From assembly GCA_946811185.2 (NCBI GenBank), contig OX328096.1, positions 35,662,011-35,726,010 of the forward strand: 64,000 bases of DNA. Direction: 5' to 3'. This DNA is from Hippopus hippopus (Eukaryota; Mollusca; Bivalvia; Cardiida; Cardiidae). Below the pieces are notes generated by a model. It worked only from the letters and a program-made list of their open reading frames with translations, made no database searches and was not told the DNA's origin. Positions 1-10,650 of this stretch are shown here, in pieces (the stretch's first letter is position 1; every line of letters begins with the position of its first letter). The position numbers and the translations under genes are program-made.

Positions 1-166
1 ACGTTCAGAGACAAAAACCCAAATCTTGCATTTTGCAGAAATATTTCTAGGATTTAGATCATGTAGTTGGGTGTTCGACTGCATTTATAGAGCATTCCTT
101 TCCATTGAAGTTGCATTTGCCATTCAGCTGTTTATAACCGAATTAAAAATATCTACAACATACACC

Positions 167-465
167 TAACTCTACCAGACTAAAGGTGTCAGTTGCATGA
201 TTTCACTCGATCACGCAACCGACACCTTTGCACCAGACTACAATGCGCAATAAAACAACATCCATTCACAAAATTTTAGGCTCGTCAAATTTGAAGCATT
301 TGCAGACGGTAAATCAAATGTCGACTCAAATTATGGCGTTTGTGATGGGGCAGAAAACATTTTTGGAAAAGAAAATGCTGGTTACAAGCATTTTCTCCTT
401 TTCCCACAATGTTTTCAAAAGTCCTGTTTCTTAGGGTCGTTAAAAAGTGGGACTGTGTGGTAAAG
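167..465 (+). mobile_element. Family A TTAA element, copy with a 49-bp palindromic insertion
   Basis: Starts with a degenerate end (taactctaccagac) and ends tgtggtaaag. The core hairpin is imperfect. A 49-bp palindrome at 183-231 sits between two direct copies of ACCAGACTA (174-182 and 232-240), consistent with a later insertion. Confidence 0.7.
183..231. mobile_element. 49-bp hairpin flanked by 9-bp direct repeats
   Basis: Arms AAGGTGTC.GTTGC and GCAAC.GACACCTTT fold on each other around a short A/T-rich loop. The flanking ACCAGACTA repeats look like a target-site duplication. Confidence 0.55.
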
Positions 466-490
466 ATTTTTTTTAACAAAACTTCAGAAG

Positions 491-698
491 TTACCTTGTA
501 ATGACGACCTGGGGAAGATGGGGTTTTGAAAGCAATGTCTAAAAGGAAGAAAAAGCTGAAAAAGCAGTATTTCTCATTTAGGCAGATTGCTATCTACTCG
601 TTCAAACAAATCTCATTACTTTTTCCCCGTTTGTCATCAAATGTATCGTGCAATTGCTTTCAATTTGGACGAGTCCAAAACTTTGTTGTGCGGTAAAG
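491..698 (-). mobile_element. Family A element, diverged
   Basis: Recognised by the terminal block 'caatttggacgag...aaaactttgttgtgcggtaaag' and by the remnant of the A/G-rich hairpin arm. Left end decayed. Confidence 0.6.
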
Positions 699-700
699 TA

Positions 701-920
701 ATCCTTTAAACGTACAACTCCGACTTTAAAAGAACCTGAGGAAAAAGGCGTTTGAAAAGATTGTTGATAAGGAGATCATGCTATTAACCAGCAGTTACTC
801 CTATCTCACAATGCTTTTTACCGTTTTAAAAAAGAAGTCTCATGTTTTGTCATTTCATGTTTTTCATCTGCAAATGCTTTCTGTTTTGACAGGGCATGGC
901 TCTCGTTTGGTAAAGAATAA
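701..920 (-). mobile_element. Family A element, diverged
   Basis: Directly follows the previous copy. It carries acaactccgactttaaaag and gtttggtaaag end blocks and a decayed core with an attaaccagcag centre. Confidence 0.6.
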
Positions 921-921
921 A

Positions 922-1723
922 GGGCCTTTTCTGTGTGTCGGACAGTATGCCTTAAAGATCAGGCTGCTGTTACTGTAGAGTAATCTTTAACTACGTATTC
1001 GATTTCACGTACGTTGGGTTGAACCCAAAGGACGATCATTCGAGGGTGGAGAACACAGTTTCACTAAAAAGAGTGGCTGGCCTTTGAGAAAACCGCCTCC
1101 TATGACATTTTTTGCATCAGGGGGCCTTGAAAAACCATTATAGTTAAGTACGAATTATCTGCGTGAATGAATACTGGTGGAAATATCGTGTTAAAAAGAA
1201 ACTGCCCGTAACAAGCATTTCAACATTAGCCACATTGTTTGTAGAAGTGAACTGCTAAAGTATACATGTGTGTCAAAAAGTCGCCTACTAGAGGTTATGA
1301 ACTTAAAAGAAAAAAAATAACTTTTTAAATTCAATTGAACAGTAATACTGGTGAAAATTTGAAAGAGCGTTTCCCGTGTATAATGTACACAGTTCTTGTA
1401 AAATGTCCTCAGATACATGTATCTGATAGGATAGATTCTCCATATCAGGCACACGTAGAATGCTCTTCGGCTTGTCATTCATAGGCCCGTAGGAAGTAAA
1501 ATGTGACTGGGAAAGGGGGCGGGGCACAAGTCTTGAATAAAGTATGGTAAGACCCGTAGGAGCAGAATTTTTGTTGGTGTTTTTAGTAACATTGGCAAAA
1601 TTACGGTATTGGGGGGCACGGCCAGGCTCAGTTGCAAGTGATAACGAAAGGTGCATGCTAATGGCCTCACCAACATCACAATGGATAGCCTCTTGTTCCA
1701 ATATCACAACTACCTTCTTTCCA
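922..1723. other. No recognisable gene or repeat
   Basis: AT-rich sequence with overlapping short ORFs on both strands and no protein similarity that I recognise. Confidence 0.5.
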
Positions 1724-1937
1724 TTAACTCTTTACCAAACGAGAAAAATTTAGACTCGTCTAAATTCAAAGCACTTGCAGACGACAACATGATGAAAATT
1801 GTCTTTGAAAAGGGTATCAAACATTGTAAGAAAAGGAAAAATGCTGGTCACCAGCATTTTCTCCTTTGCCCACAATGTTTTCAGAAGGCTTCTTTTCCAA
1901 GGTTGTAAAAATAGGGGGTTGTTTGGTAAAGGGTTAA
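1724..1937 (+). mobile_element. Family A element, full length
   Basis: TTAA at both ends, termini CTCTTTACCA and TGGTAAAGGG, and a hairpin centred on ctggtcaccag. Confidence 0.85.
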
Positions 1938-2282
1938 TGCCTTGTGTGTTCTTTGGCCATCTGTCATTTGTTAAAACGTCAAACTTGTGAGTTGAAGCTA
2001 AGATTTAGTATCCTACGCACAACGATTACATGTATGAAGTGCACCAAATAACATGAAACATCAAGGTTAGATCTGTATCATCTCTTGACTTGCAGTAAAA
2101 TTTTGCCTGTTATAAAAGCTTACGTGTGCACTGAGTATCATCTCAATAAATTACAACCATACGCAATTAAAATATCAAAATTTTCAATATCACTCTTCTG
2201 CAAACTTTACACTGCCGTGTGAAATATTTGTTGCTTAGCAAACTTGGAGTAGCACATAGAGCCCGTATAATATTGGTTCTCC

Positions 2283-2416
2283 TCCTTTTTCTTCTTCTCT
2301 TTCCTCTTCATTTTCTTATTTTTCTTCTTCTTCTTTTTATTATTATTATTATTATTGTGTTGTTGTTGTTGTTGCTGCTGCTTCTGTTATTGTCGTTGTT
2401 TTTGTTTTTGTTCCTA
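2283..2416 (+). repeat. Low-complexity pyrimidine / TTA-TTG tract
   Basis: Successive runs of (CTT), (TTA) and (TTG/TGC) trinucleotides. The Leu-rich ORF across it is an artefact of this composition. Confidence 0.9.
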
Positions 2417-2639
2417 TAACTCATAATTTTGTCGAGTGTGGACCATAGGTATCTTAATCTCTAAGTATCTCTGAAAGAATTAAGCTTGAGCGTGTATTTT
2501 ACAGTTGGCAAGTACAATTTTCAACCGTTTTGCCAATAAGACTATTGAAGTCGAGTACGTGTAGATATAGATGGTGCTGTAAAGCAATGAGCATATTGAC
2601 CTTTTAGTCTTAGTACTTTTTGACAACTGTTCTAGTGTA

Positions 2640-2865
2640 ATCAAGACCAGGGGTCCGTATTCAACAATTGTTCTAAGAAAGATTCTTAGTATCATTCTCT
2701 ATAATTTTCTAATTCGGAAAGTAACACAACTTCTGATTGGCTAAACCAAATGGTTTAGCCAATCAGAAGTTGTATTACTTTCTATTTTTTGAAAATCTTG
2801 AAGAGTAAGACTAAGATTTTTCTTCAGAATGGTTGCGAAATACTGCTCCTGATACACAGAGTGTG
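2640..2865. mobile_element. Family D foldback element
   Basis: Outer ends read gtccgtattcaacaattg and cagaatggttgcgaaatac. The centre is a perfect palindrome built on ttctgattggctaaacca and its complement (about 2729-2775). Related copies lie near 11073, 31961 and 44427. Confidence 0.75.
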
Positions 2866-2990
2866 CAGTCTAATCTCAGATCTACACTTGCTGGTATTTT
2901 GTAAGATAGCAAAACAAGCATTACTTTTACCACTGACTATAGAACCTGATACCCATCTCATTTTCTAGTAAATAGCAATCTGAGGTTTGA

Positions 2991-3197
2991 ACCTTTCAGC
3001 ATCAAACATATAAATACAACCTCTTTTAACGGCTGAAAGCACAATCCAAAGAAACTCTTAAAAATCTTTATCAAATAGGCTTGCTCAAACAAGCGGACGG
3101 TATAGATCCAAGATCAGACTGCACGTTCTGTGCAGTCTGATTTTAATCTGTACCGTCCGCAAAAGCTCCTGGTTTCGCCTATTACGCTGAAAGGGTA
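2991..3197. mobile_element. Family B element with 'gatcagactgcac' hairpin
   Basis: Terminal inverted repeats are CCTTTCAGC and GCTGAAAGG. The internal hairpin at 3093-3166 has arms starting gcggacggtatagat and ending taccgtccgc around agatcagactgcac. This core recurs at least 15 times in the window. Confidence 0.75.
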
Positions 3198-3498
3198 AAC
3201 AGCTATTTGTATTCTCTTTGTAGAGTGTTATTTACTTGCATGTGTGGTAGGAATTTCACACACTGTAAGTACAGGGTGTTTCATAATATATGTCCTTATT
3301 CTAAATATGAATGCTGTCCACACAAGTAAGTTTAAAATAAATCGAAAGCTACTATTAATTTTTGCAGACATAACAAAATTTCATTTGATATATAATACAC
3401 AGAATTTACGTAAACATGCTTTGATACACTACACTTTTTCTGACAAGTCCATTTCACAACAAGTGTCCTGCATAACGTCAATTCATGGACTTTATTAG

Positions 3499-3629
3499 TT
3501 GTACGGTCAGGTGGCAGGGGACTTGGAAACTTGTTCACGGCTGTGGTGAATCATGTCGCCCCGAGCCGAAGGCATGATTCACCACAGCCGTGAACAAGTT
3601 TCCAAGTCCACTGCCACCTGACCGTACAA
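3499..3629. repeat. 131-bp near-perfect hairpin
   Basis: Two 57-nt arms (3499-3555 and 3573-3629) are inverted copies with one mismatch, separated by 17 nt. The outer end is TTGTACGGTCAGG. Confidence 0.9.
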
Positions 3630-3634
3630 CGAAT

Positions 3635-4003
3635 TTATTATACTGCAAAGTTTTACCATTCCAACGTGTGTTAAGCGAAATTTACCTGTTTTTTGGTTTC
3701 AAAAATTGAGTACGCTTCCGAAGTAGAATTTCCCTTCTGAGTGCCCCAGTTCAATGAAAACTGGCGTCACTGGGAACTTACATCACTGAAACCTTGGAAA
3801 AACGTGCAGTTTGGTGCATAATCTTGATGTTAATCTTGATCGACGCCGCCATTTTGGATGTTGTGTTGAAAGTGTAGGACTCATGTATACGGGGCTCCCG
3901 AAAGGGAAACTGCTTTTACGTTGGTTTTGCCAGTGTACATGATATATATGTTCGGGGCATATTATCCAATCAGATTACGAGAAATTTCTTTGCAGTATAA
4001 TAA
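3635..4003. mobile_element. 369-bp MITE with 16-bp terminal inverted repeats
   Basis: TTATTATACTGCAAAG at the left and its exact complement at the right. No coding capacity seen. Nested inside the TA-flanked element. Confidence 0.75.
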
Positions 4004-4810
4004 TAAATAACGTCAACTCGTTGTTTAAAGATTATCCTAGAAGTGTACAGGTTTACAAGCAGCAAAATGGGTTTAGAGCAACACAGATATCGAGCTATCA
4101 TATTGAAAAACTGCTACACAATGAGACAATTACCTCATGAGCTGTTTTCCGCGCAGACAGTATAGTGGTTCCCATATGTTTTTTCGCAGATGGCGAGGAC
4201 AATGCCGACACAGTAAATAAGGAGGGCTATCTGAACATTCTGAGGAAGAATTCATTCCGATGCCAAAAGAAAAAGTCTTAACATTGAAGACACGGGTACT
4301 AGGACATGCATTTTATTTTAGCAAGGAGGGGCCATACAACACATGACCGGAAGCATAATTGAATGACTTTAATAAAAGCATTCTGGCAGTAGTTAATTTC
4401 TTTCAGGAATGGTTACATACTCTGACCCTCCAGACTTTTTCTTTTTGCATTATAAAAGGTGTACAGCCCAATGCCAGGAGCTACAAATAAGACTTTAAAG
4501 CAGCAATCAAGAAATAAATTTATGAAAATAGCGGAGGGGAGGGGGGGGGGGGTAGAAGACATGTAATGAAGAACTCTTATAATAAACTCGACGTCAGAAT
4601 TGTTCAAAGTAGACGTCATTGTTGTAAAATGGACTTGTCAAAAAAAAGTGTAGTGTATTAACTATTATAAGAGTAATATCTATGCACTACATATCAAATG
4701 AAATTTTATTATGTCTGCAAAAAGTTGGCAGCTTTCAATTCAGTTTAAATTGAAATTGGTAGACAATATTGACTGTTAGAATAAGGACAGATATTATGAA
4801 ACACCCTGTA

Positions 4811-5680
4811 ATTATCGAAGATTCATGAATAATCTGACGTAAGCTTTTGAAGATGTCTTTTCGAAAACATTTGTACAAATAAAGTTATTTTAAGTGTGAC
4901 AAAAATTCTGTGTTTTGAAACTGAAAGATGAGAAAGAGAGAGAGAGAGAGACGGACGTTAATACGCCTAAGATACTATTAGAAGGTTCTTCTGCTCAGAA
5001 AAAGAATAAATACATTGCGGCGAAGCGAAAAGTTGCTCTTTGAGAGTGCTCTCTTACTTTGCTATATTTTTCGGCGCTTCTCAATGCGCTGGTTTATTTC
5101 TTGGGACTGATATATTCGAATGAATAAATAGAAATTTGCGATTGGTAAAAAGTTTGAACCTTTTTCAGCCTGAGGGCCCCTGAAGGCTTATTTGCGAGCA
5201 AATTTACGCCATCTATTTCAAAGATAGCCTATTTCTTATATTTGCAAAGGGTTTACCAGACGAAACAAAGTTTTGTACTCGACCAAACCGCAAGCATTTG
5301 CAGACAGCAAACTCAGTAGAACTATAGCTCAAAATATCAAAATATATGATTATTTGGTTAAGAATTAAAAGAGTTAATTAATTTTTGTTCCCAATTTTCA
5401 AATTTTAAACATTTCGATCCAGAAAGATCATCGCGGTATACAAATAGATCATATCAATTACTTTTACAAGTAGAAAATTACTTTTCATATAATGACATTC
5501 TATTTCCGTCGTGAGGAAAAACAAAATTTAGTACAGTCATATATAATGGAATGTACCCTTACCTGATTGAGAGACGGATTTTCCATTTTTCAGATTTTTG
5601 ATAAGCGCTACATGTAGGCGTGAGTTACGGTCAGCTAAGGAATTAATTTGGGAAATACGTAGATGACCTTGAATATGTAC
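4811..5680. other. No gene recognised; short GA tract
   Basis: AT-rich sequence with a (GA)n run near 4932-4950 and a decayed family A-like stretch near 5250-5310. No supported coding region. Confidence 0.5.
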
Positions 5681-6190
5681 CTTTATTTCATGCTTTCCGG
5701 TAGGTTATCGAAAAATATCGGTGAAATATTTTTCGATATTTCATGGTTACGACCAGTGAAAACACCGATTTTTATAATCAAACTCTTCAATTGAAGGCGG
5801 AAACAGTTGTTCCCGCGCACTAGGTACCTAGGTAAAACGCGAGTGCTTCACAACCAGATGGAAATATGACGTAATTTACCTTACATTTCTCGCGCTTGAC
5901 GTAATATTGTAATGCGTTGCTATGCGGAGGGGGGTACGCCAAGGGGAATAACCGAAAAGAACTCTACTGGATTTTGATTAAGTTCCCCCCAGAAAGGGTT
6001 AAAAGCATGAAATAAATAGAAAATTTGTTGTTTTTTCGGTGAAAGATCGAAATTTATTTAATCTCGTGAACATCATCGGTAATATTTTCACTCGTGGCCG
6101 CGTCACGAGTGAAAATATTACCGATGATGTTCACTCGATGAAATAAATTTCGATCTTTCACCTTAAAAAACAAATATCCTCTATGTATTC
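5681..6190. mobile_element. Family E element, copy 1
   Basis: A roughly 510-bp repeat that recurs in the opposite orientation at 14982-15459. It carries two hairpins: one around cgatatttcat near the left end, and a strong one (gtgaacatcatcggtaat and its complement) near 6067-6135. No ORF. Confidence 0.7.
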
Positions 6191-6299
6191 TGTATTCAGG
6201 CCTAGAGATAAGGCGATTTTGTTTATTTCCACACTTGCTGTGTTCAGAAGGCTATTCTGATCTTTTGTCAAACGCGTATTTAATTTACGTATACTTCTT

Positions 6300-6528
6300 T
6301 TAACCCGTTATTGAATTATGGTGAGGGTTTTTTTACAGCTTCGGTGAAGACAGCGTTTGAAACTGAATTGAAAAGGAGAGAATGCTAATAAACTGTATTT
6401 TCTCCTGTTCCCACAATATTTTCTAAACTATCACAAATAAGTCCTGTTATTTGAACCAATTTCAGTTGTCGGCTGCAAATGCTTTCAATTTGGGCTGGTT
6501 CAAAAGCTTGTCATTCGGAAAAGGTTAA
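6300..6528 (-). mobile_element. Family A element
   Basis: TTAA at both ends, a degraded hairpin core (aaaaggagagaatgctaata), and an end block gtcattcggaaaaggttaa. Confidence 0.75.
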
Positions 6529-6545
6529 ATCTGTCTTTCAACGTC

Positions 6546-6645
6546 ACATTCTCTATCTGCCTGCCTGCCTCTCTCTCTTTCTCTCTCTCTCTCATCCTCT
6601 CTCTCTCTCTCTCTCTCCGCTCTCTCTCTCTCTCTCTCTCTCTCT
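6546..6645 (+). repeat. Interrupted (CT)n microsatellite
   Basis: CTGC and CTCT runs of about 100 bp ending in a short poly-A. Confidence 0.95.
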
Positions 6646-7086
6646 TTAAAAAAAAAATACGAAGAGTATCTTATCTGTTTTTAATTATTGAATTATTGAT
6701 AAAGGGAAAAGAAGTGTATCTCTGAATGGACAACAATTAATACACACCCTAAAATCTACGATGAATATTTAACTATTGACTTTAAGGATTTGTTATACTG
6801 TTTAAATAGGCACTGGAAAGTGATTTTATCGTCAGCTATAATGGTGAGGCACAGTAAGCTGTAATTTATTGTGGGGCTAACATTTACACAATAGATCTAT
6901 ACCTTCAGAGAGGAGGCACACTATCTTATTCCTCTGTAAAGTCGGCTATTATGTACTTTATCGTCTATAGCTTTTTTCTATTTTTCTTTGTAAGAGCTCT
7001 TTGGTTGGCAATACTTTTTTTTTTCATTTCTTTCATGAATAAAGGCGTAAGAAAGTTTGCAATATGGGCCGTTGGGGTGGATTGTT
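6646..7086. other. No gene or repeat recognised
   Basis: AT-rich spacer between the CT tract and the interrupted family A copy. Confidence 0.45.
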
Positions 7087-7142
7087 TTAACCCTTTATCT
7101 CACGACAAAATTTTGGACTTGTCCCAACTCAAAGCATTTACA

Positions 7143-7180
<38 letters not shown>
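7143..7180 (+). repeat. (TA)n microsatellite
   Basis: About 19 TA units at the left edge of the insertion in the family A copy. Confidence 0.95.
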
Positions 7181-7183
<3 letters not shown>

Positions 7184-7225
7184 AAGTCAAATGGTGCCGG
7201 TTCAAGGATATTACATAATAAACAA

Positions 7226-8088
7226 AAATAACATCACATGGGAGTATATATGAATAACGTTTATTGCCAACCGGTTTCGCTTTGAAAGCTCATCAGGGCA
7301 ACAATAAATCACGTAGCAACGTCGCGTTGCTACACACATAACGCAATAATTGATGACGTTATGGCTTAATGTTCAATTTAGGCATAAATCTATTGATGAA
7401 TGATTGTTCTTTAAGTAACCTAGCTGAAACATTGTCGTTATGCATTTTAAAGAAAGGAAAGATCGAGAATTTCGGAGAGGTTTTGGAACATTTATCTAAA
7501 TGCGCACTTAAAGGCATTTGTCTTGTTAATGGGTCTCTGACTTGTTGATAATGTACTGTTTTTCTGTTCCTTAATTTGTCACCGGTCTGTCCGATTACAT
7601 TATTGAAGGTAACAACATTAAATTAAATGATAAAACTTTTTTTGTAAAAGAAAATATGGACTGTACTGTTAAAAATGTTATTTATGTTTTGATTTGTAAT
7701 GGGTGTAGGGAATTTTACATCGGACAGACCGGTGACAAATTAAGGAACAGAAAAACAGTACATTATCAACAAGTCAGAGACCCATTAACAAGACAAATGC
7801 CTTTAAGTGCGCATTTAGATAAATGTTCCAAAACCTCTCCGAAATTCTCGATCTTTCCTTTCTTTAAAATGCATAACGACAATGTTTCAGCTAGGTTACT
7901 TAAAGAACAATCATTCATCAATAGATTTATGCCTAAATTGAACATTAAGCCATAACGTCATCAATTATTGCGTTATGTGTGTAGCAACGCGACGTTGCTA
8001 CGTGATTTATTGTTGCCCTGATGAGCTTTCAAAGCGAAACCGGTTGGCAATAAACGTTATTCATATATACTCCCATGTGATGTTATTT
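7226..8088. mobile_element. Penelope-like retroelement fragment as a large inverted repeat
   Basis: Arms 7226-7595 and 7719-8088 (370 bp each) are inverted copies that look identical by eye, around a 123-bp spacer. The right arm plus spacer encodes a GIY-YIG type domain. Inverted, 5'-truncated copies flanked by simple repeats are typical of Penelope-like elements; that assignment is inference from the domain and structure. Confidence 0.75.
7656..7955 (+). pseudogene. GIY-YIG endonuclease domain remnant of a Penelope-like element
   Basis: 99 codons. NVIYVLICNGCREFYIGQTG resembles the 'VIY-x-I-x-C-x-x-C-x-x-x-YIG-Q-T' start of the endonuclease domain of Penelope-like elements. It is followed by LRNR, a His, LSAHLDKC and a terminal NRFMPKLN. 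The reverse transcriptase that should precede it is absent, so this is a 5'-truncated copy. The frame also runs open upstream of the ATG. Confidence 0.7.
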
Positions 8089-8218
<130 letters not shown>

Positions 8219-8586
8219 GCTCAAATGTTGGAATTGTATGTGAAAGCAAAGAAGACATCGTGGGAAAAGGAGAAAATGCTGATTACCAGCATTTTCTCCT
8301 TTTCTCACAATGTTTTAAAAAGACCTTTACCTTATCGTGAAAGCCCGGGATTGATCGGTAAAGGGTTTAAGTCCTTTTCATGTCCGAAAAATCACATTTT
8401 TAGTAAACGGAAGAAGAAGAGGCCATTAGACATACAACTTCGGAGAAATATACAAAAAAAAAAACTTCCGCTTCGTCGGGGGAAAAGGAGCAGAGGGCCA
8501 ATAATGATGATTTTCGCTCCATTTTGAATGAACTAAAAGGTTACCGATATGCTACCCGTTCTGTCTTGTTCAGGTTTTGCTTTGAT

Positions 8587-8846
8587 TGAGCCATGCTATG
8601 TGAAAAGCGGGCTTAATGAATCGGCAAAAAATATCGACCCAAGTCAGCCTGTGCAGTCTACGCAGGCTTACCTTGGCTGAAACTTTCTGCTATCGGTCAA
8701 TTTTCTGCATGTCAAAGAATCAGTGTACCTCATGATTCAGTAGGTTGTTAGACAAAGTGGCTTTTAAGGATCCCTTATTATGTGATGTCTTGCTCGGTAC
8801 AATGCATCACGAAGATGCATTCAGCTCCCGTTTCACAGAATTATTA
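8587..8846. mobile_element. Family C element
   Basis: Left end 'ccatgctatgtgaaaagcgg' with gcttaatg, an internal hairpin around gtcagcctgtgcag, and a right part containing gtcttgctcggtacaatgca. Other copies lie near 18850, 24594, 41388, 50717 and 60841. Confidence 0.7.
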
Positions 8847-8926
8847 ATATTATTGTTATTATTATTACGAACAAAGTCCATAACAAAGAAACAAACGAAG
8901 AAATGCATGGCTGAAATACATACCGT

Positions 8927-9013
8927 ATCTGGCGGGATTCGAACCCATGGCGGTCAAGATCCTCGTTTTTCGAGGTTTAAAAGACCAATACCTTAACCAC
9001 TGAGCTAAAGAGA
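8927..9013 (-). tRNA. tRNA-like sequence, minus strand (probably SINE-derived)
   Basis: Contains A-box tagctcagtggttaaggt and B-box gggttcgaatcccgcc, with a TTT triplet in the anticodon loop position and a long variable arm. The repeat context argues for a tRNA-derived retroposon rather than a working gene. Confidence 0.45.
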
Positions 9014-9015
9014 TA

Positions 9016-9105
9016 TCTCTTTAGCTCAGTGGTTATGGTATTGGTCTTTTAAACCTCGAAAAACGAGGTTATTTGTCCGCCATGGGTTGGAATCCCGCCA
9101 GATGC
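9016..9105 (+). tRNA. tRNA-like sequence (probably SINE-derived)
   Basis: A-box tagctcagtggttatggt is intact. The B-box has G for C (gggttggaatcc), which would weaken it. The anticodon position reads TTT within ggtcttttaaacc. Confidence 0.45.
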
Positions 9106-9382
9106 GGTTTGTATTTCAGCCATGCATTTGTTCATTTTTTTCTTTTTTACGGACTTTGTTCGTAAGATGGGGGCTCGTCCGGATTGGCCATTGAGCCATT
9201 AATCCCATTTGTTGTCCAAAAACGGACATTTTTTGTCTAAATAATAGACTTACTGCCTAATAAGGCTTTGAGTCATCAATAAATGATGACTTTAAGAGGG
9301 GGTGTGTTACGGGAGACCACTCCTTCATGCATGGCTTCGTCCCGATTTAAATACAATACCTAACAACTGCGTTAGGGAGATA

Positions 9383-9470
9383 TCTCTTTGGCTCAGTGGT
9401 TATGGTATTGGTCTTTTAAACCTCGAAAAATGAGGATCTTGTCCGCCGTGGGTTCGAATCCCGCCAGATG
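9383..9470 (+). tRNA. tRNA-like sequence, second tandem unit
   Basis: Same organisation as the previous unit, with an intact B-box gggttcgaatcccgcc. The following 240 bp also repeat the previous unit (ggccattgagccatta, gtgttacgggagacc). Confidence 0.5.
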
Positions 9471-9715
9471 CAGTTTGTATTTCAGCCATGCATTTGTTCA
9501 TTTGTTTCTTTGTTATGGACTTTGTTCGTAAGATGGGGGCTTGTCCGGGATTGGCCATTGAGCCATTAGTCCAAATCGGACTTTCTGCCTAATAAGGCTT
9601 TGAGTCATCAATAAATGATGACTTTAAGAGGGGGGTGTGTTACGGGAGACCACTCCTTCATGCATGGCTTCATCCGGTATTTAAATACAATACCTAACAA
9701 CTGCGTTGGGGAGAA

Positions 9716-9786
9716 TTCTCTTTAGCTCAGTGATTATGGTATTGGCCTTTCGTCCGGGCGTTCTAGGTTCGAATCCTGCCCGATCC
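9716..9786 (+). tRNA. tRNA-like sequence, third tandem unit
   Basis: Shorter than the other two, lacking the long variable arm: ggcctttcgtccgggcg then taggttcgaatcctgcc. It is closest in length to a canonical tRNA. Confidence 0.5.
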
Positions 9787-10257
9787 CTGTATTTCTGTCA
9801 TGCATTTGTTCATTTGTTTCTTTGTTACGGACTTTGTTCGTAAGATTATTATTATCTCCTGTTTACATACAACTGACACAATATAGTCGTTTAAGTATAA
9901 TGAATATTAAAGCCTGGCATAAAAATACGAGAGAAACCAATTAACTTCGAGGCCATTCGGTACACTGTTGTGAATCAAATCAACGAATAATACACATACA
10001 TGACTGAAATCGAATTCGATAAAGGCCCTTTTATGGTTTCCATTACAAATAGAAGGTCGATTATTTTTGCCCATTAATACTAACCGGGTATTTCACCGAT
10101 TTATAAAGGACTGTTAAAAGTCCAGGTTTTCTCTTTTTCCTAATGTTCCTTTATTGCTTGCAAAACTACGTGAGACCAAGGCCTACCATTGTACGTGAAA
10201 GAATCTTATAAATCATCGATTCAAACTTTAGGCTACTGAGCGCGACTCGAGGACTTT

Positions 10258-10433
10258 TTACGGGCAGTGTAGATTAAGATCAGACTGCACAGAACGTGCA
10301 GTCTGGTTTTGGATCTACACTGTCCGATAAGGAGATATTTTCCCCAAAACATAACTTTGAAATAGCAATATTTGGGTTTCTTACTAGTGGCTTGAAAGTT
10401 TCATTCAACTTTTTTTAGCGCGTTAAGGGTTAA
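10258..10433. mobile_element. Family B element abutting a family A copy
   Basis: Hairpin core at about 10260-10326 (gtgtagattaagatcagac...), ending gttaagggttaa. The terminal TTAA (10430-10433) is shared with the family A copy that follows. Confidence 0.65.
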
Positions 10434-10650
10434 CACTTTTACCATACAACTCCGGTTTCAACGATTCTGAGAAAGAAAGCTTTGGAATACTATGTTTGAA
10501 AAATAGAAAATTCACGATACTTTCCGATTTTCCACAGTGTTTTCTAACCTGTTTAAGATTAATTTCATCATTTCACCTGCAATGAATTTGTCGTCTGCAA
10601 ATGCCTTCAGACTGGACGAGTCTAAAATTTTGTTGTCTGGTAAAAATTAA
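10430..10650 (-). mobile_element. Family A element, diverged core
   Basis: TTAA at both ends, acaactccggtttcaacg at the left and tctaaaattttgttgtctgg at the right. The hairpin is largely lost. Confidence 0.75.

Larger units (their letters stand above)
3272..4808. mobile_element. TA-flanked DNA transposon (Tc1/mariner type) with long inverted ends
   Basis: Starts TA-CAGGGTGTTTCATAAT and ends with the complement followed by TA. The ends stay similar for about 170 bp (shared blocks include tgtccttattctaa and ttttgcagacataa). No intact transposase; a short broken ORF near 4066 is not recognisable with confidence. Two further elements sit inside at 3499-3629 and 3635-4003. Confidence 0.75.
8869..9165. 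repeat. Palindrome of two tRNA-like sequences, head to head
   Basis: The block from acgaacaaagtcc to ctctttagctcag is followed directly by its inverted copy, meeting near agagatatctct (about 9010). The arms differ at scattered sites. Confidence 0.85.
9009..9850 (+). repeat. Tandem array of tRNA-headed units (about 340-370 bp)
   Basis: Units begin near 9011, 9378 and 9713. Each has the tRNA-like head, then catgcatttgttcatttg and gactttgttcgtaag. The first two also share the downstream block ending tacaatacctaacaactgcg. The third is truncated after gttcgtaag. Confidence 0.8.

Noticed and set aside
2219..2419. Leu/Phe-rich ORF that looks like a membrane segment
   Set aside because: Produced by trinucleotide pyrimidine repeats.
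9016..9786. Functional tRNA genes
   Set aside because: Repeat context, B-box change in one unit, and long variable arms make retroposon or satellite origin more likely; listed as tRNA-like with low confidence.
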